NCBI GenBank assembly: GCA_029964075.1
Contig: CM057135.1
Coordinates: forward strand, 21,602,863 to 21,666,862
Direction: 5' to 3'
Length of the DNA stretch: 64,000 nt
Source: Patiria pectinifera
Lineage: Eukaryota > Echinodermata > Asteroidea > Valvatida > Asterinidae
Under the pieces are notes generated by a model. It made no database searches. It was not told where the DNA came from and saw nothing but the letters and a program-made list of their open reading frames with translations. The translations under genes and the position numbers were made by a program. Shown here piece after piece: positions 8,918 through 20,300 of this stretch. Numbering within the stretch: position 1 is the first letter of the stretch; every line of letters starts with the position of its first letter.

Positions 8918-11422
8918 ATGGCCCATGCACTGTTACATTTTAAGTGCAGCCGTTGTGCATACACTGCCAGGCGTGCCCGGCCATTCACAAGCATAATGAA
9001 GCACTACGACCTCGTTCATGCTACAGAGCCAGACTGTAGCTTCAGTTGTGGGGTCGAAAATTGCTCAAGGGATTATAGAAATGTGCGATCATATGAGTTT
9101 CATCTCAAAAAGAAGCATAGGGAATTTTATGAGCACCATGTACATCGTGTTCAAAATGTTGCTGTAGTAAATGATCTGAGGCCCAACATTGATGTAGGTT
9201 ATATAGGAATTGAGGACTATTTTGAAAATCCAGACGAGAGAAATGGTAATGCTCACCCTGACATAGAACAAGAAGATGAAATAATTCCACATGAACCTGG
9301 GCCAGAGGGTTATGATATTCATCATCACTTGGCCATACTCTTGCTTAATTTGAGAGAAAAGCACAAGGTTTCAGAAACTGCATGTTCATTTGTTGCACAA
9401 CATCTCAAGTCATTGGTTAATATGACAAGTGATCAAATTGTGAGCAAAATAGAAAGAGAATTGTTACAACTTGATCCTGAAATTGGCATTGACCTGCAAG
9501 AAATTCTTCGTCGGCAAACGCAATCAATTAATGATGCATGCCAAGATTTGTCAAGTGCAAAGTTACTACATAAGTATGTCAAACATAACATGGGCTATGT
9601 TGAACCACTTGAAATCATTGTTGGAGAAGTTAACGGGGTTACGCATTCAATGCAATATATCCCAATATTGCACACCCTATAAAAGCATTACTTCAGCACG
9701 AAGATATTCTAGCACAGGTTTTGCAAAGCCATGCCTCACAAGATGGTGTGCTCAGAGATTTTTGTGATGGTGATATTTTTCGACACAACCCATTGTTTCA
9801 GCAGCATAGAGGGGCCCTTCAAATTGAGCTATACTATGACGATTTCACTGTCACAAACCCTATTGGGACACACAGCAGAGACCACAAATTGTCAGCGGTT
9901 TATTTCATTTTGAACAATTTGCATTCAAAGTTCAGGTCACAGTTGGACAATATTCAGTTGGTTGCCTTAGCTCAGCATAGCAAGGTAGTAGCGCAGCATG
10001 GACATAATACATTGCTAAGGCCTGTGGTTGATGATATCAAAACTCTTGAAAATGAGGTCATTGTAATTGAATGTCATGGACAGCAACACCACTTTTTTGG
10101 CACAGTATCTTTTGTAGCCTCAGATAATCTGGGGGCACACGCCATTGGGCGATTTCCTGAAAGTTTCTCGACTGCCCACAAAATATGTAGATTTTGTCAA
10201 GCCAGAAGAGCAGAATTTCAAGGTGTCCATACTGACAGGAATTTCCCACAGCGCACTAAGCAGGCTCATGATGCACAAGTTATGGCAGTCGAACATGATG
10301 AAACTCTGATCCCTGGTTACAGTATTAAGGGAAACTCAGTCCTTAATGAGCTACAATATTACCACATTATTGATGGGCTCCCCTCAGACATAGCCCATGA
10401 TTGCTTTGAGGGATTAGTGCCAGATATCACAATGAAAGTGCTGACAAGATTTGTTGATGAAAATCTGTTCACATTCCAAGGACTGAATTATGCCATTGAA
10501 AGGTTTCAGTTGCAGCAGCAGACAAGGGTAACAAGCCAGGTCCAATCGTTCTAACACAAGGCGGTTCTAGGCTGAAATGTACACAGTCTCAAATGTGGTG
10601 TTTTGTGAGAATAATGCCATTCTTGATAGGACACCTTATCGCAATTGGAAATCCCCATTGGGGTTATTCCTGAGTCGTTTAGACATGATTGAATGGATAT
10701 GCGCTCCTGCAATCACAACAGGAGGCATTGGCCACATGAGGGGTGTCATTGAAGATTGCCTGGATTTCTTCAAGGAGCTTTACCCAGACCAAAATACTAA
10801 ACCAAAGGCTCACTACATCACACATTACCCAACACAGACTCACAAATTTGGACCCCTTACTAGATGCTGGACCATAAGGCTAGAGGGAAAGCACATGTTT
10901 TTTAAGGGGATTTTCCAGCGAACCAAAAACAGAAAAAATATTTGCAAAACGCTTGCTGAGAGACATCAGCACAAACAAGCCTTGTTGCATACATCAGACA
11001 GCTACTTGAGTTCGCAGAAAATAGAAATGACAGGGGTGTCTAATGAGTGCACCATTTTCCTACCTAGAGGTGTTCAGTCCCTTGTTGAGCAACTCAGTAA
11101 GTCAGAACTTATTGTGACTGCCAAAAAACTAGCAATTGGTAGTTTGGCATACTGGGTTGGTTGCTGTGTTGTGTTGGGCCATGAGAATGAGAGTTATTCA
11201 TTTGGCGAAGTAGCTTACGTATTTCACTGCAGAGGGGACTATTTTCTGTGTTGCAAAAAGATGGCTGCCATAGAATACGTCAGACACTACCACAGCTTTG
11301 TTGTTCAAGAGACGGGGGAATATGTTATGTTGCAATACACGTTATTGTATGATCCTCAACCGCTAGGAATGTACATAGTGGATGGCAAAAAAAATGTAAT
11401 GCTCAAGTACTACATACACTGA
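8918..11422 (+). pseudogene. C2H2/DDE-like transposase, copy A
   Basis: Open pieces at 8918-9682, 9721-10554 and 10577-11422 form one decayed gene. The N-terminus has C2H2-type fingers (FKCSRCAYTARR..., CSFSCGVENCSRDYRNVRSYEFH). An acidic helical region follows. The core has YYDDFTVTNPIG, SDNLGAHAIGRF, CRFCQARRAEF, SDIAHDCFEG and RLEGKHMFFKG, all aligning with copies B and C. The C-terminus is a beta-rich segment ending in KYYIH. Frame changes are inferred near 9680, 10520 and 10640 by comparison with B and C. The DDxxxxNPxG and HDxxEG spacing recalls CACTA/CMC-type transposases, but I cannot name the family. The gene is probably inactive. Confidence 0.75.
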
Positions 11423-11494
11423 TACTCTTGAATAATTTAATGAAGCTTGTTGAATGTCTTTATCCAGCCTGGCAGAGCCAAGATGTATGAATAT

Positions 11495-12151
11495 TGTAAC
11501 GTGCGTCGCCCAGTCGGTCCCTTGCCTCTCTGGCCCAGTCCCGATGGAGTTGAAGCACCTGCGGTTGGAGGCCACAGCACCAAGTGACGAACAGCACTCC
11601 CAAATCTGCTCCACCAGGGGAAAGCGCTAACTCAACTAGTGTTTGGGATTTTAGGGATTGGGTGGATTAACCTGTGGTTTTGGGTGGATTAGCCTGTGGT
11701 TTGGGTGGTTGACTGGTGGCTCTGGGTGGCTGACCGGTGGCTCAGGGTGGCTGACCAGTGGCTTAAGTGGCTCGAGTGGCTCGAGTGGCTCAAGTGGGGG
11801 AGACTTACACCCTAATTAGTGACAATTAGACAATAAAACAGACAGGAGACTTCTTTGACGTCTTTGGTCCCACCAGGCGAAGAAGTGAGATTTATTCTCT
11901 CGAACTGTGCCTTTTATGGGCCAACATGGTCATATACATTCACATACAATAAATGCCCCTCATTACTAAAGTACACAGGGTGCCTCAACCAATGAAAGTG
12001 CAGTATTGCTTAGTAGATGACTTAAGCCACGCCCACTAACAGCGCTGGCCAATTAAATGCTGATGTTCTAGTATGAGTGACTGGGCACTAAGGAAAAGTC
12101 ACTATACAGTTCATGTTAATGTATAAAACGTATAGTTGATGATTCATCACA
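11495..12151 (-). repeat. Candidate gypsy 3' LTR
   Basis: Read on the minus strand the repeat starts TGTGATGAATC, directly after a GGGGGGAGG tract, and ends GCACGTTACA. It contains CCATAAAAGGCAC (TATA-like) followed about 20 bases later by GAGAATAAATCTC (poly-A signal-like), the usual LTR layout. The left limit rests on the TG...CA rule only, as no partner LTR is present. Confidence 0.6.
11640..11800. repeat. Short tandem GTGGCT-type repeats inside the gypsy LTR
   Basis: The stretch is built of diverged copies of words such as GGTGGCTGACCGGTGGCTC, with GGTGGATTAACCTGTGG variants at the left and GTGGCTCGA at the right. Confidence 0.7.
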
Positions 12152-12659
12152 TGACCTCCCCCCAGAGTTTTCAGTCCCTGAAACTGTTAAGTCTAAATTT
12201 GTTAAAGTTTCCACACAATAAACATTTGAAAACTTAAGATTTTGAATCAGAGCCACATCCTTCATTCAGTATTCTCATATAAAATTTACAATCTTCGCAG
12301 TTGACAAAGTGGGTTTAATAAATCTCATAAGCAGCAATATTTGTGCACACAAACCTAGTTTAGCAATCATCTTAGAACAACTCTAAAATGGAATGATTAA
12401 TCCTTTTTATCAACCCATGGCTTTATAAGAATAGATGACTTTATATAAAATAGATGAGCAACACTTCCAAAATACCTCTATAAAAGTCTTCTTAGTACAT
12501 GTACATGTATAACAAATTAAAGTGGTTCATATTAAACCAACTCTTTTAGAAATAACTTGGTCCTCAACTTTAAAGTTTCAAAATTAACTGTAACTTTTAT
12601 AACAACTGAACATTTCAAACTTTAACCTTAAAACTCTGTAATTATTTGGAACTTTAACT

Positions 12660-13493
12660 TTAGAAGTAGAAATCTTGCTTTGCCTCTTTCTGGGAGTGCA
12701 ATACTCCTCGGCGGAATACCCGGGTGATGGTCGTTACCTCAATATGATCTGCCATCTCCCCAGCTGGGTCTTCACTTTCTGTGGAGGAGCTCACTCGGGG
12801 CACCATCTCGGTGTGAAGCTGCCTAAGCAGCTTCAATGACTTTCCCCCAGTCTTGGGGTGGCCAGTAGGAGTGGAGGTTGAGGGGGAACCACGCGGGGAT
12901 GGGACAGGGAGGAGTTGCAGCTCCGGCTCCGGTGGCAGGATGGATGGAGAATCGGGTACCCGAGGCTTGGCTGAGGTGGAGCAATCCTTCCTAACATAGT
13001 GCAACTGGGACTCGGCATGGCGGTGCAAGCTGGAGTTCCTGGTGAACCGCTCCCCGCACGTGCTGCAAGCGAAGGGCAAGGCCTCCCTATGTCTCTCCTT
13101 TTCATGTCGGACCAGGCTGGCTCGAGAGTTGAATTTCTTCCTACAACCACCCACATGGCAAGGGAAGGAGGTGGTGGCTGGCGGGCGTGTCACGGGAATC
13201 TTGGCCTCAGGCTTCTGGGGATGGGCGCTTGGTGTTGAGCTGCTCTTGTGATGATGACTGCTCGTTCTAGGACGTTTGCTGGCCCCGTCATCCCCCGGTC
13301 GCTTTTCGTCACGCCGCTTGCCGGCCGATTGCTTGTCACCATGGTTGCCCCTAGGCATGGTGGACAGTGGAACTGTACTACTGTAGGTTGTGGAAACGGC
13401 GGTGGCTGTGGTGGCTATAGTGGCTGCGGTGGCTATAGTGGCTGCGGTGGCTATATACAGTGCGATGTGCGGTCGTAGTTGTGGACGGTTCAA
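12660..13493 (-). CDS. Two-finger C2H2 protein ORF between gypsy pol and LTR
   Basis: The frame is 277 codons, but the first 45 codons read through a TA-rich minisatellite, so the likely start is the Met at 13358 (MPRGNHGDKQ). A basic, serine-rich N-terminus with a KRRDEKRPGDDGASKRPR signal-like stretch is followed by two C2H2 fingers (CHVGGCRKKFNSRASLVRH; CSTCGERFTRNSSLHRH) and a proline/serine-rich tail. The ORF looks whole. It occupies the place where env-like third ORFs lie in LTR elements, but resembles a DNA-binding protein, not an envelope. It could be a gypsy accessory gene or a captured or host gene. Confidence 0.6.
   Translation of the reverse strand: MNRPQLRPHIALYIATAATIATAATIATTATAVSTTYSSTVPLSTMPRGNHGDKQSAGKRRDEKRPGDDGASKRPRTSSHHHKSSSTPSAHPQKPEAKIPVTRPPATTSFPCHVGGCRKKFNSRASLVRHEKERHREALPFACSTCGERFTRNSSLHRHAESQLHYVRKDCSTSAKPRVPDSPSILPPEPELQLLPVPSPRGSPSTSTPTGHPKTGGKSLKLLRQLHTEMVPRVSSSTESEDPAGEMADHIEVTTITRVFRRGVLHSQKEAKQDFYF
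13388..13460. repeat. GGTGGCTATAGTGGCTGC minisatellite
   Basis: About four tandem copies of an 18-base unit lie directly upstream, on the minus strand, of the likely start of the zinc-finger ORF. Confidence 0.8.
13451..13457 (-). promoter_or_regulatory. TATA-like box before the zinc-finger ORF
   Basis: On the minus strand TATATAG stands about 95 bases before the Met at 13358. It could give the ORF its own promoter, but it is only a sequence match. Confidence 0.25.
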
Positions 13494-13757
13494 GGTTCAA
13501 ACACAGAATGAGCTGAGGCATGTACATGTACGCGCGCCGTATAGCGTACGCGTCACACGTCCATGCCACGCCCACCCATACATGTCTCGCACGCACAAAC
13601 GGTACACGCTGTGCGTGGTTGCTATGAAACCACGTGGTGTCTGGTTGATTCCCTTTCAGCACACACATGAAGTACAGGATACCAGTTACAAGTCGCGACA
13701 ACGATGACCATTTTAGCAGATTTCTTTTCTGCTAAATCCTTTTCTTTCTTGTACGGG

Positions 13758-14309
13758 CTAAACATCGTAATCCTGTAGCCTAGTGGGACGTCGTCGCTGG
13801 CGTTTTGGGTACCGCCCGACGGAAAATTGGGTATTTGATGCTGGTTCTTGCTCCTCGTCTGGAATTAGGCCCGTTGTGATATCTTCACTGCCGTTTCCTT
13901 GGACGGAAATTCGTTCCTCCCCCGCCGATTCTTCTTCTCTCGATCGTTCAACAGAGGGCTCGAGGTGAAGTGGGCATTCCCCCATGTTGTCTGTGGTTTC
14001 TCCAAGTGGATCATCGTCCACCAAGTGAACACCATCTTCATCAGTTGGTGGAGGTTCCTGCTTATCCTCGGTCTCCGGCTCCACAGGAACGCTATCTCTC
14101 CCCTCGGTTCGCCATTTTCTTCTCTCTGGGCCTGTGTAGATCTTCAGTTTGTCATAATGCACAACCTGCGGCTTTGATTTTGGTTTCTCCTGTATCCGGA
14201 AGGTCACGTCTGATAACCTCTTCAGGACTAGATACGGGCCAATCCATTTGAACTGCAGCTTGGGAGACAATCCTTTCTTGCGTGCAGTGTTGTGCAGCCA
14301 TACAAACAT
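13758..14309 (-). CDS. Gypsy integrase C-terminal part
   Basis: The start shows the pattern of Ty3/gypsy integrase C-terminal domains (LSPKLQFKWIGPYLVLKRL, then VVHYDKLKIYTGP). An acidic, charged tail ends in GRYPKRQRRRPTRLQDYDV, the usual end of gypsy Pol. It lies directly after the integrase core and belongs to the same fossil element. Confidence 0.85.
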   Translation of the reverse strand: MFVWLHNTARKKGLSPKLQFKWIGPYLVLKRLSDVTFRIQEKPKSKPQVVHYDKLKIYTGPERRKWRTEGRDSVPVEPETEDKQEPPPTDEDGVHLVDDDPLGETTDNMGECPLHLEPSVERSREEESAGEERISVQGNGSEDITTGLIPDEEQEPASNTQFSVGRYPKRQRRRPTRLQDYDV

Positions 14310-14354
14310 TCCAGCTTGTATCTTGCTACCCGAAACATGGCGATCATAGTTGCG

Positions 14355-15266
14355 CTATTGCCTCCGAAGATTCACTTTCATTTTGCTCCGAGCTCTTTGA
14401 TGTGCCTCACTCATTTTCTGTCGGAGATTTTTGGCATAGTCAGTCGACATGTGGTCATCGCTGTCGTTTGGTAGTTCGGTAAGCGCGTGTAGTGGTAGTG
14501 CTATCTCCCGCCCCATAAGCATGGTGCAAGGTGACTCTCCGGTGCTTTCTTGAGCCGTACTTCGGTATGCCATCATCGAGTATGCCAACTGGACATCCCG
14601 ATCCGTCTGGTCTGGCTTTACGAACGGCCCAACCAGATTCACCAAGCTTCGGTTGAATCTTTCAATGAATCCGTCGGACTTAGGGTTCCATGGGCAAGTT
14701 CGCGTCTGGTCGATCCCAAGCAATCTGCAAACTTCTTTGAATATGGCAGACTGGAAGTTTGTGCCTTGATCACTGTGGATTTCTTTTGGACAGCCATATC
14801 TGCAAATAAATTGCTCCACCAGAGTTTCTGCTATGGTTGGTGTCTTCTGGTCTGGCAGTGCGTACGCCTCAATCCACTTCGTAAATGGATCTCCCACAAC
14901 TAGTACATACGCATTGCCTCGGTCGCTCCTGGGCAGGAGGCCCATAACATCCAGAGCGATTCTCTCCATCGGTGCGCCAACCGTGTATTGTTGAAGGGGA
15001 GCTCGGGGTTTCTTGCCCGATGATTTCCTCCTTGCACACACTGTGCATTGTCGAACCTTGGAACGCACATCGGCCGATACTCCTGCCCAGTAGTACCTTT
15101 GTCGGACCTTGTGTAGGGTCTTGCGCACTCCTTGGTGACATGCCGTTTTACTATCATGGAGTTCATCCAGGACACTTTCCCGCAGACATGACGGCAAAAT
15201 TACATTGAACCAGTCGGTGTAACTCTTGGTCACAAAACTGTACACACCAAGGGCAAGATAAAACAT
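14355..15266 (-). CDS. Gypsy integrase core
   Basis: The frame holds an HHCC zinc-binding region (LHDSKTACHQG to CTVCARRK, residues about 33-80) and a retroviral-type integrase core with ALDVMG, HSDQGTNF and GFIERFNR carrying the expected D, D and E. AYRSTAQESTGESPCTMLMG is the usual downstream motif. The first residues may belong to the junction with the neighbouring element. It is part of the truncated gypsy element. Confidence 0.9.
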   Translation of the reverse strand: MFYLALGVYSFVTKSYTDWFNVILPSCLRESVLDELHDSKTACHQGVRKTLHKVRQRYYWAGVSADVRSKVRQCTVCARRKSSGKKPRAPLQQYTVGAPMERIALDVMGLLPRSDRGNAYVLVVGDPFTKWIEAYALPDQKTPTIAETLVEQFICRYGCPKEIHSDQGTNFQSAIFKEVCRLLGIDQTRTCPWNPKSDGFIERFNRSLVNLVGPFVKPDQTDRDVQLAYSMMAYRSTAQESTGESPCTMLMGREIALPLHALTELPNDSDDHMSTDYAKNLRQKMSEAHQRARSKMKVNLRRQ

Positions 15267-17098
15267 GTCAACAGAGTTGGATACTATATTCCTTTCATAC
15301 AGAACTTACAACAGTTTTTGAATTTACCAGAGGTACAAAGGTTTGTTGCAAATCCACACCAAAGCAACAACAACATGATGTATGATATTTGCGATGGTGA
15401 CGCTATCCGTAATCACAACATGTTACAAAGAAATCCTCGTGCACTTACCTTCATACTAAACTGTGATGACATAGAAATTGTGAACCCCATAGGGGTACAT
15501 GTTAAGAAGCACAAATTGTCTATGTTTTACTGGGTCTTGGGAAATCTTCCCCCGAATACCGTTCCCGTCTCACAAGCATTCAGTTGCTTGCAGTTGCAAA
15601 AACACAGGATCTGAGACAGAACAATTTGGGTTGTAAGAAGTTGTTGCGAGACTTTGTAGCTGCTGTGAAATGCCTTGAAAATGGTGGTGTGCTGTTGCAA
15701 ATTAACGGCCGAAAACAATTAGTGGAAGGATTTCTGGCTATTTGTCCTTGCGATACCCCTGCAGCACAATGGCTGGGTGGTTTCAAAGAGGGTGTGGGAT
15801 TTGCATTTAAAGCATGTAGAACCTGCAACATTTCAAAGGAAGACATGAAAAGAAAGCTCGATGAAAGTGAAGTCTCACTAAGAGTTGAAGAAGTACATAG
15901 GGAAAGATGCAGCCTCATGCAAGATCTTACCCCTGCTGCCTTTACATACTGGAGCAAAATGTGGGGCATTAATTCTTCCAGTTGTTTGCTCGATATTGCT
16001 AACTTTCCTCTCTGCTCAGCCTTGGTCCATGACCCAATGCATGTATTCCTTGAAGGGTTGGTCCCTTATGAGATGAAGCTTATGCTGTATGAGTTCATTG
16101 TTGTTGATGAAATTTTCACAGTGGAATGGCTTAATGGAAAACTTGCACACTTTCAATACACATACTTAGAGGAGGATACGAAAGTTATTCCTCTTGATAA
16201 AGGTCACTTGCATAGAGAGAAACATATTAAGCAGACAGCAGCATCAATGCATACTCTTTCTGTCATTTTGCCTTTTATCATTGGACCTTGTATTCCTCAA
16301 GGAAATGTCAAGTGGTTGAATTTTCTTCGTTTGGTGAAGATCATGCTTCTGTGTCTTAGTCCATGTGCAGACCGTAACACAGTGGGCCAACTGCAGGAAA
16401 TGATTTACACACATCATAGTGTATTCCTAGAGGAATATCCACGGGCCTCTTTCACACCCAAGATGCATTACTGTGTACACATACCTTCTCAGATTTTGAA
16501 GTATGGTCCTGCTCGGTATCACTGGTGTATGCGGTTTGAGGCTAAACACACTAACACCAAATCAAGGAAGTGGAAAAATTTTAAAAACCTCCCACTTAGT
16601 GTCTGTAGGAAACATCAATTGCTCATGTGTCACACACAGTCAAGTAATAAAAATAACTATTTGTATGAGGGAGATACAGTGAGTGAAGGATCAGAGGTGT
16701 TATTGCATGACAGGTTTCCTCAGCTTGTAAATCAGTTGTGTGCTGAAACTGGTTTGGATGCCCTCAGAGATCCAGCAGCATTAGTGTACCTTACAGACAA
16801 TGTAACAATTCATGGTCATAGATTTCGTCCAGGATGCTGTTTGAGGCTCGGTTATGATGATGAGGAGGTTCCACGTTTTGGAAAATTGATGGAAATTCTT
16901 GTCGTTCATCAAGACAAGTTTTTTGTTGTAGATGAGATGTGCGTTGATTATTTTGAGGAGCATGCACTGTGTTTTGTTTTGCGGAGCTCTGGCAACCGTG
17001 TCATTGTTCCTTACCACAAACTGAGTTCAAAATGGCCGTTGAGCTTTCACCAGTATTCGAAACATTTTGCCGTCATCAATCAGTACTCGCATCTTTGA
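15250..17098 (+). pseudogene. C2H2/DDE-like transposase, copy B (N-terminus missing)
   Basis: Reading begins at the gypsy junction with VGYYIPFIQNLQQFL, which matches QYIPILHTL of copy A and YQYVPILQSLQQVL of copy C. Core motifs follow: NCDDIEIVNPIG, CDTPAAQWLGGF, CRTCNI, LVHDPMHVFLEGLVP and RFEAKH. A beta-rich C-terminus has FRPGCCLRLGYDDEEVPRFG and ends QYSHL at 17098. The zinc-finger N-terminus is absent. There is one frame change near 15595, at a CAAAAAC run; the 504-codon part after it is open. It is followed 146 bases later by the CIDE-N gene on the same strand. Function is probably DNA transposition, by family only. Confidence 0.75.
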
Positions 17099-17243
17099 AG
17101 TTCAAGATACTTTCTTAACTCATCAACCTCCACCGTAAGACATTTAATAGGGGCAAAATTAAGAAACTCCAGAGAAATCACAAAATGATGACCATAATTT
17201 GCACATATTTGTATGCCACATAGGTCAGCTATACCAGAAGTAC

Positions 17244-17331
17244 ATGATGCCTGTTTTCAAGGTGTGGGATTATAAGAGACAAACAAAGAGCATGGTGGTT
17301 TCCAATAGCATGGAGGAGATAATGCAGAAAG
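17244..17331 (+). CDS. CIDE-N gene exon 1
   Basis: The exon starts with two Met codons (ATGATGCCT) and encodes MPVFKVWDYKRQTKSMVV followed by SMEEIMQKG, matching the first half of CIDE-N domains (basic K-R patch, then the SLEEL-type helix). It ends AAAG before GTATTT, in phase 1. A possible acceptor at 17228 (GGTCAG) implies an untranslated upstream exon or direct linkage to copy B. Confidence 0.7.
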
Positions 17332-20300
17332 GTATTTTAAATTTTGTTCAAGTACAGTCTAATAATGGGTTTAAATCCTGTGGGGAATAGACAGGGATAT
17401 ATTTCTCCGATTCTGCAGGAGGCATGTTTCACAAAAAACAGAGATGTAGTGCTATCTGATTCTCTTTGCTGTTATTTCTTATACAGTGTGCTGTAACTTG
17501 CTCCTATAAATGGGGGATGGTGTTTAGGATATGTATATTTATCACACATAGTTTCATTCCCCTGGGTCCTCTAACTTCATCATAACTGGAATTTCCAAGT
17601 CTCAAACGTCACTGGTTTTGGACGGACATGACTACCTCGCACAAAAATAATCTCAATAATATGATTGTAACACAAGCACAGCCGGCAAATTATGGTTTGC
17701 AGCATGTCCATATCAGAGAAGGATCCCGTGACTACGTTTTTATGATTGGGAGGACAAAGCAGTTCTTTTCTTCAAAAAGCAGTTCCGTACTTTTTTCCGA
17801 AGTTGCAAACGTCATTCAATTCCGTCACATTTTGTCAACATTTAAAAAAAACCCAGAAACGTTTAAAATATAAATATACCATTAAGTCGGCGGATAGGCC
17901 GTGAAATAGCCTAATTGAGAACATTTGCAGATGATTTAAATAAAGCTGTCAGGCGCTCACAATTGCGACACGCGTTATCGTAATTTCCCGAACGTTATTA
18001 AAAACCACAGTCTGTCCAAACAAATCCATAACGCTCGGGAAAACGAACCCTATGTAAGTGCGTTAACCTTCTACCTGGATCGATGAAAACCAAACGCCCT
18101 CTTTCTTTCGACGACGATGTCGCGAAGAATGGGTCATGGCCTGCTCTGAAATTTCCTGGTTTTGGGGTGAGTATGGTTCAAGAAAATCCATCCACTATAT
18201 GACGTGCGATAAAGAAAGACGTTAGGGACCAGTAGGATTGCACCACACTGAACAGATAATCCTTTTGAAGCTAACGACAAGTCAAAATTCATTGTCAGAC
18301 ACTGTTTAGTTCTCGCAATGTACGCAACCACATAATGGTTCCAGCGCGCGAAATACGCGCAGCCATAGAATTCCCGGGCGTCAGTCACGTGACAGACACA
18401 TTCTCACGTCACAATACTTGACGGACTGTTAGCAGACGTCATAAAATATTGACGGACAGGGACATCGAACGTCATTTTTGACAGACCGGAAACTGGGCAT
18501 TATCTAAGGACTTATTTAATATGCCGTCGCTTACGTAACCGTACGTTGACTTTCAATTGAATATGGTTCTCAAACTTTTGAAAAGTATGAACTTTAATAT
18601 TGATTTAAAAACATCAATTAAACTGAATCGTCCAAGCTTTTGCTTTGCAGCACAAGTCAAATTTATTCCATCGAGCTACTAAAGCGCTCTGGATAAGCTA
18701 GTCCCTGCAAAATAATTATACAAAAATTCAGTAATGTTTTGCAATAACTGTATACTGAAAGTCATGTTACAGTTACAGTAGTGCAAACCCCAAGACCTTG
18801 CTGTTGTATTTTGTTCACTAACCAACCGCCGCGAAAGACCAACCGCATCGGCCACTTGAACTGACGGTCATGTGGCCGATAACGGTTTCACAACGGTGGG
18901 TTCGTGAACGAAAAAAAAGACCCAACAACGTCTTGGAGGCAAGTTTTTATCGCGGTCATTCGTGTTTATAAAATTGGGAGTTAATTGTGAGGAGGTAATA
19001 ATTAATTGTGAACATTACGATTTACTGTATCTTGCATTGTTTTGATTGTGTGATTTGAAATAAACAAATTGAAAGACCTGATTGTTGTTGCCTTTATTTT
19101 CGTTCTAAATGCATTTTTGTAAAATTTTATTAAATGGATTATTTTTTAGACTGCGGTATATAGATGCGACAGAAACTACCAGATTTGTCCCTTGTCTATC
19201 GTTAACTTGAGTGAATATCGAGCCAGGGAAACAACGGGTAAAGAAAACACCACCAGCAATTATTACCATGTCATTTCTGCTAAATATTCCATCCACTAGT
19301 TTTTTAATTTCCAATTTCACAGGTCCTTGACATGCCATCACCGCTATACCCACCAGCACCATATATAGAACAACGTATCCTCGAACCGTAGTTCCATCAT
19401 CCTTTGCACAAACTATACACGCCCTCACCGCTACCCATCAGCACCACTCCCCGTAACTTTTCTTCGCACCTTTCCACCTTCCTTTGCACAAATCGCACTG
19501 CACTGCACTTGATTTTGTTTGAACACATATCACCTTTTCCTTCCTAGCTTTTATTAACCGCTTCCAATTTTCCATCACCCTCAAATCATTTTCATCAAAA
19601 TGGCGAGCAAATCAACCTACTACCGCAACAAAATGAAAAAAAGAGAACCCCAGAAATATCAAGAATACCTGGCAATGCAAGCAGAAGCAGCACAAGAAAG
19701 ACGAAACCAACTACGGCGAGAGCTAACCAAGGCAAAGCCAAAGAAAGAAGCACTCGCTCTAAAACAAAGACAACGTGAACAAGGGAAGCTGAGGCAAAGG
19801 AAATACTTGGAGAAAAGAAAGGCTATGGCTAAAAGTCGGCCAGCAAAAGTAAAGATGCAGTTTTCTACAAAAAAGTCTCCCTCCTCTATGGCTACAAGTC
19901 AAGTACCCGCCAAAGTAGGAACAAGGGCGGGAGTTGAGGCAATGAAGGCCTATTGGCGTGAGAGAAAGCAGGCCGAAAGGAAAAGAATGAAAGAAAGCCA
20001 GCCGCAAAAGCTCAGGCGAGTAAGAGAAAAGGACAGACGGCGCAAACGAGAACAACGAGACAAAGACAGAAGGGAAAATAAGCAAGACGACCAACAAAGT
20101 CCCGGGTATTCTTCAGTTAATACCCTGAGAAACCACACGACGAAAGCCCGTAAAGCACTTCCCAAAACTCCCGAAAAATTTGCCACGGTTGTACGTGGAC
20201 TGATAACAAATTCGTCGCCCCGGAAGAAGCAGGCCCTGGAAGAGCAAGGACTGACGAAACCCACAGTTTTCGGTCCCCAAGTCCAAGAAATAGCAAGCAA

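Larger units (their letters stand above)
11495..15250 (-). mobile_element. Ty3/gypsy element, 5'-truncated
   Basis: On the minus strand the order is integrase (15266-14355), integrase C-terminal domain (14309-13758), a C2H2 zinc-finger ORF (13493-12660), a G-rich polypurine tract (about 12166-12152) and an LTR (12151-11495). Gag, protease, reverse transcriptase and the 5' LTR are missing. The sequence changes abruptly into copy B transposase near 15240-15255. It is a broken copy. Without a second LTR its age cannot be judged from divergence. Confidence 0.85.
17332..19599. other. First part of the CIDE-N gene intron; transposon left flank
   Basis: No supported gene. It contains one arm of a 19-bp inverted repeat (17803-17821) and several AACGTCA/TTGACGGA-type words at 17600-18490. 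A 107-codon minus-strand frame at 19105-19428 has one hydrophobic stretch but no recognisable similarity. Confidence 0.5.

Noticed and set aside
13390-13707. 105-codon plus-strand frame with VAIVAAVAIVAAVAI start
   Set aside because: The hydrophobic part is the GGTGGCTATAGTGGCTGC minisatellite read on the other strand.
19105-19428. 107-codon minus-strand frame with one hydrophobic segment, upstream of the transposase start
   Set aside because: No similarity, no clear promoter or splice context. It may be a chance frame in the transposon's 5' region.
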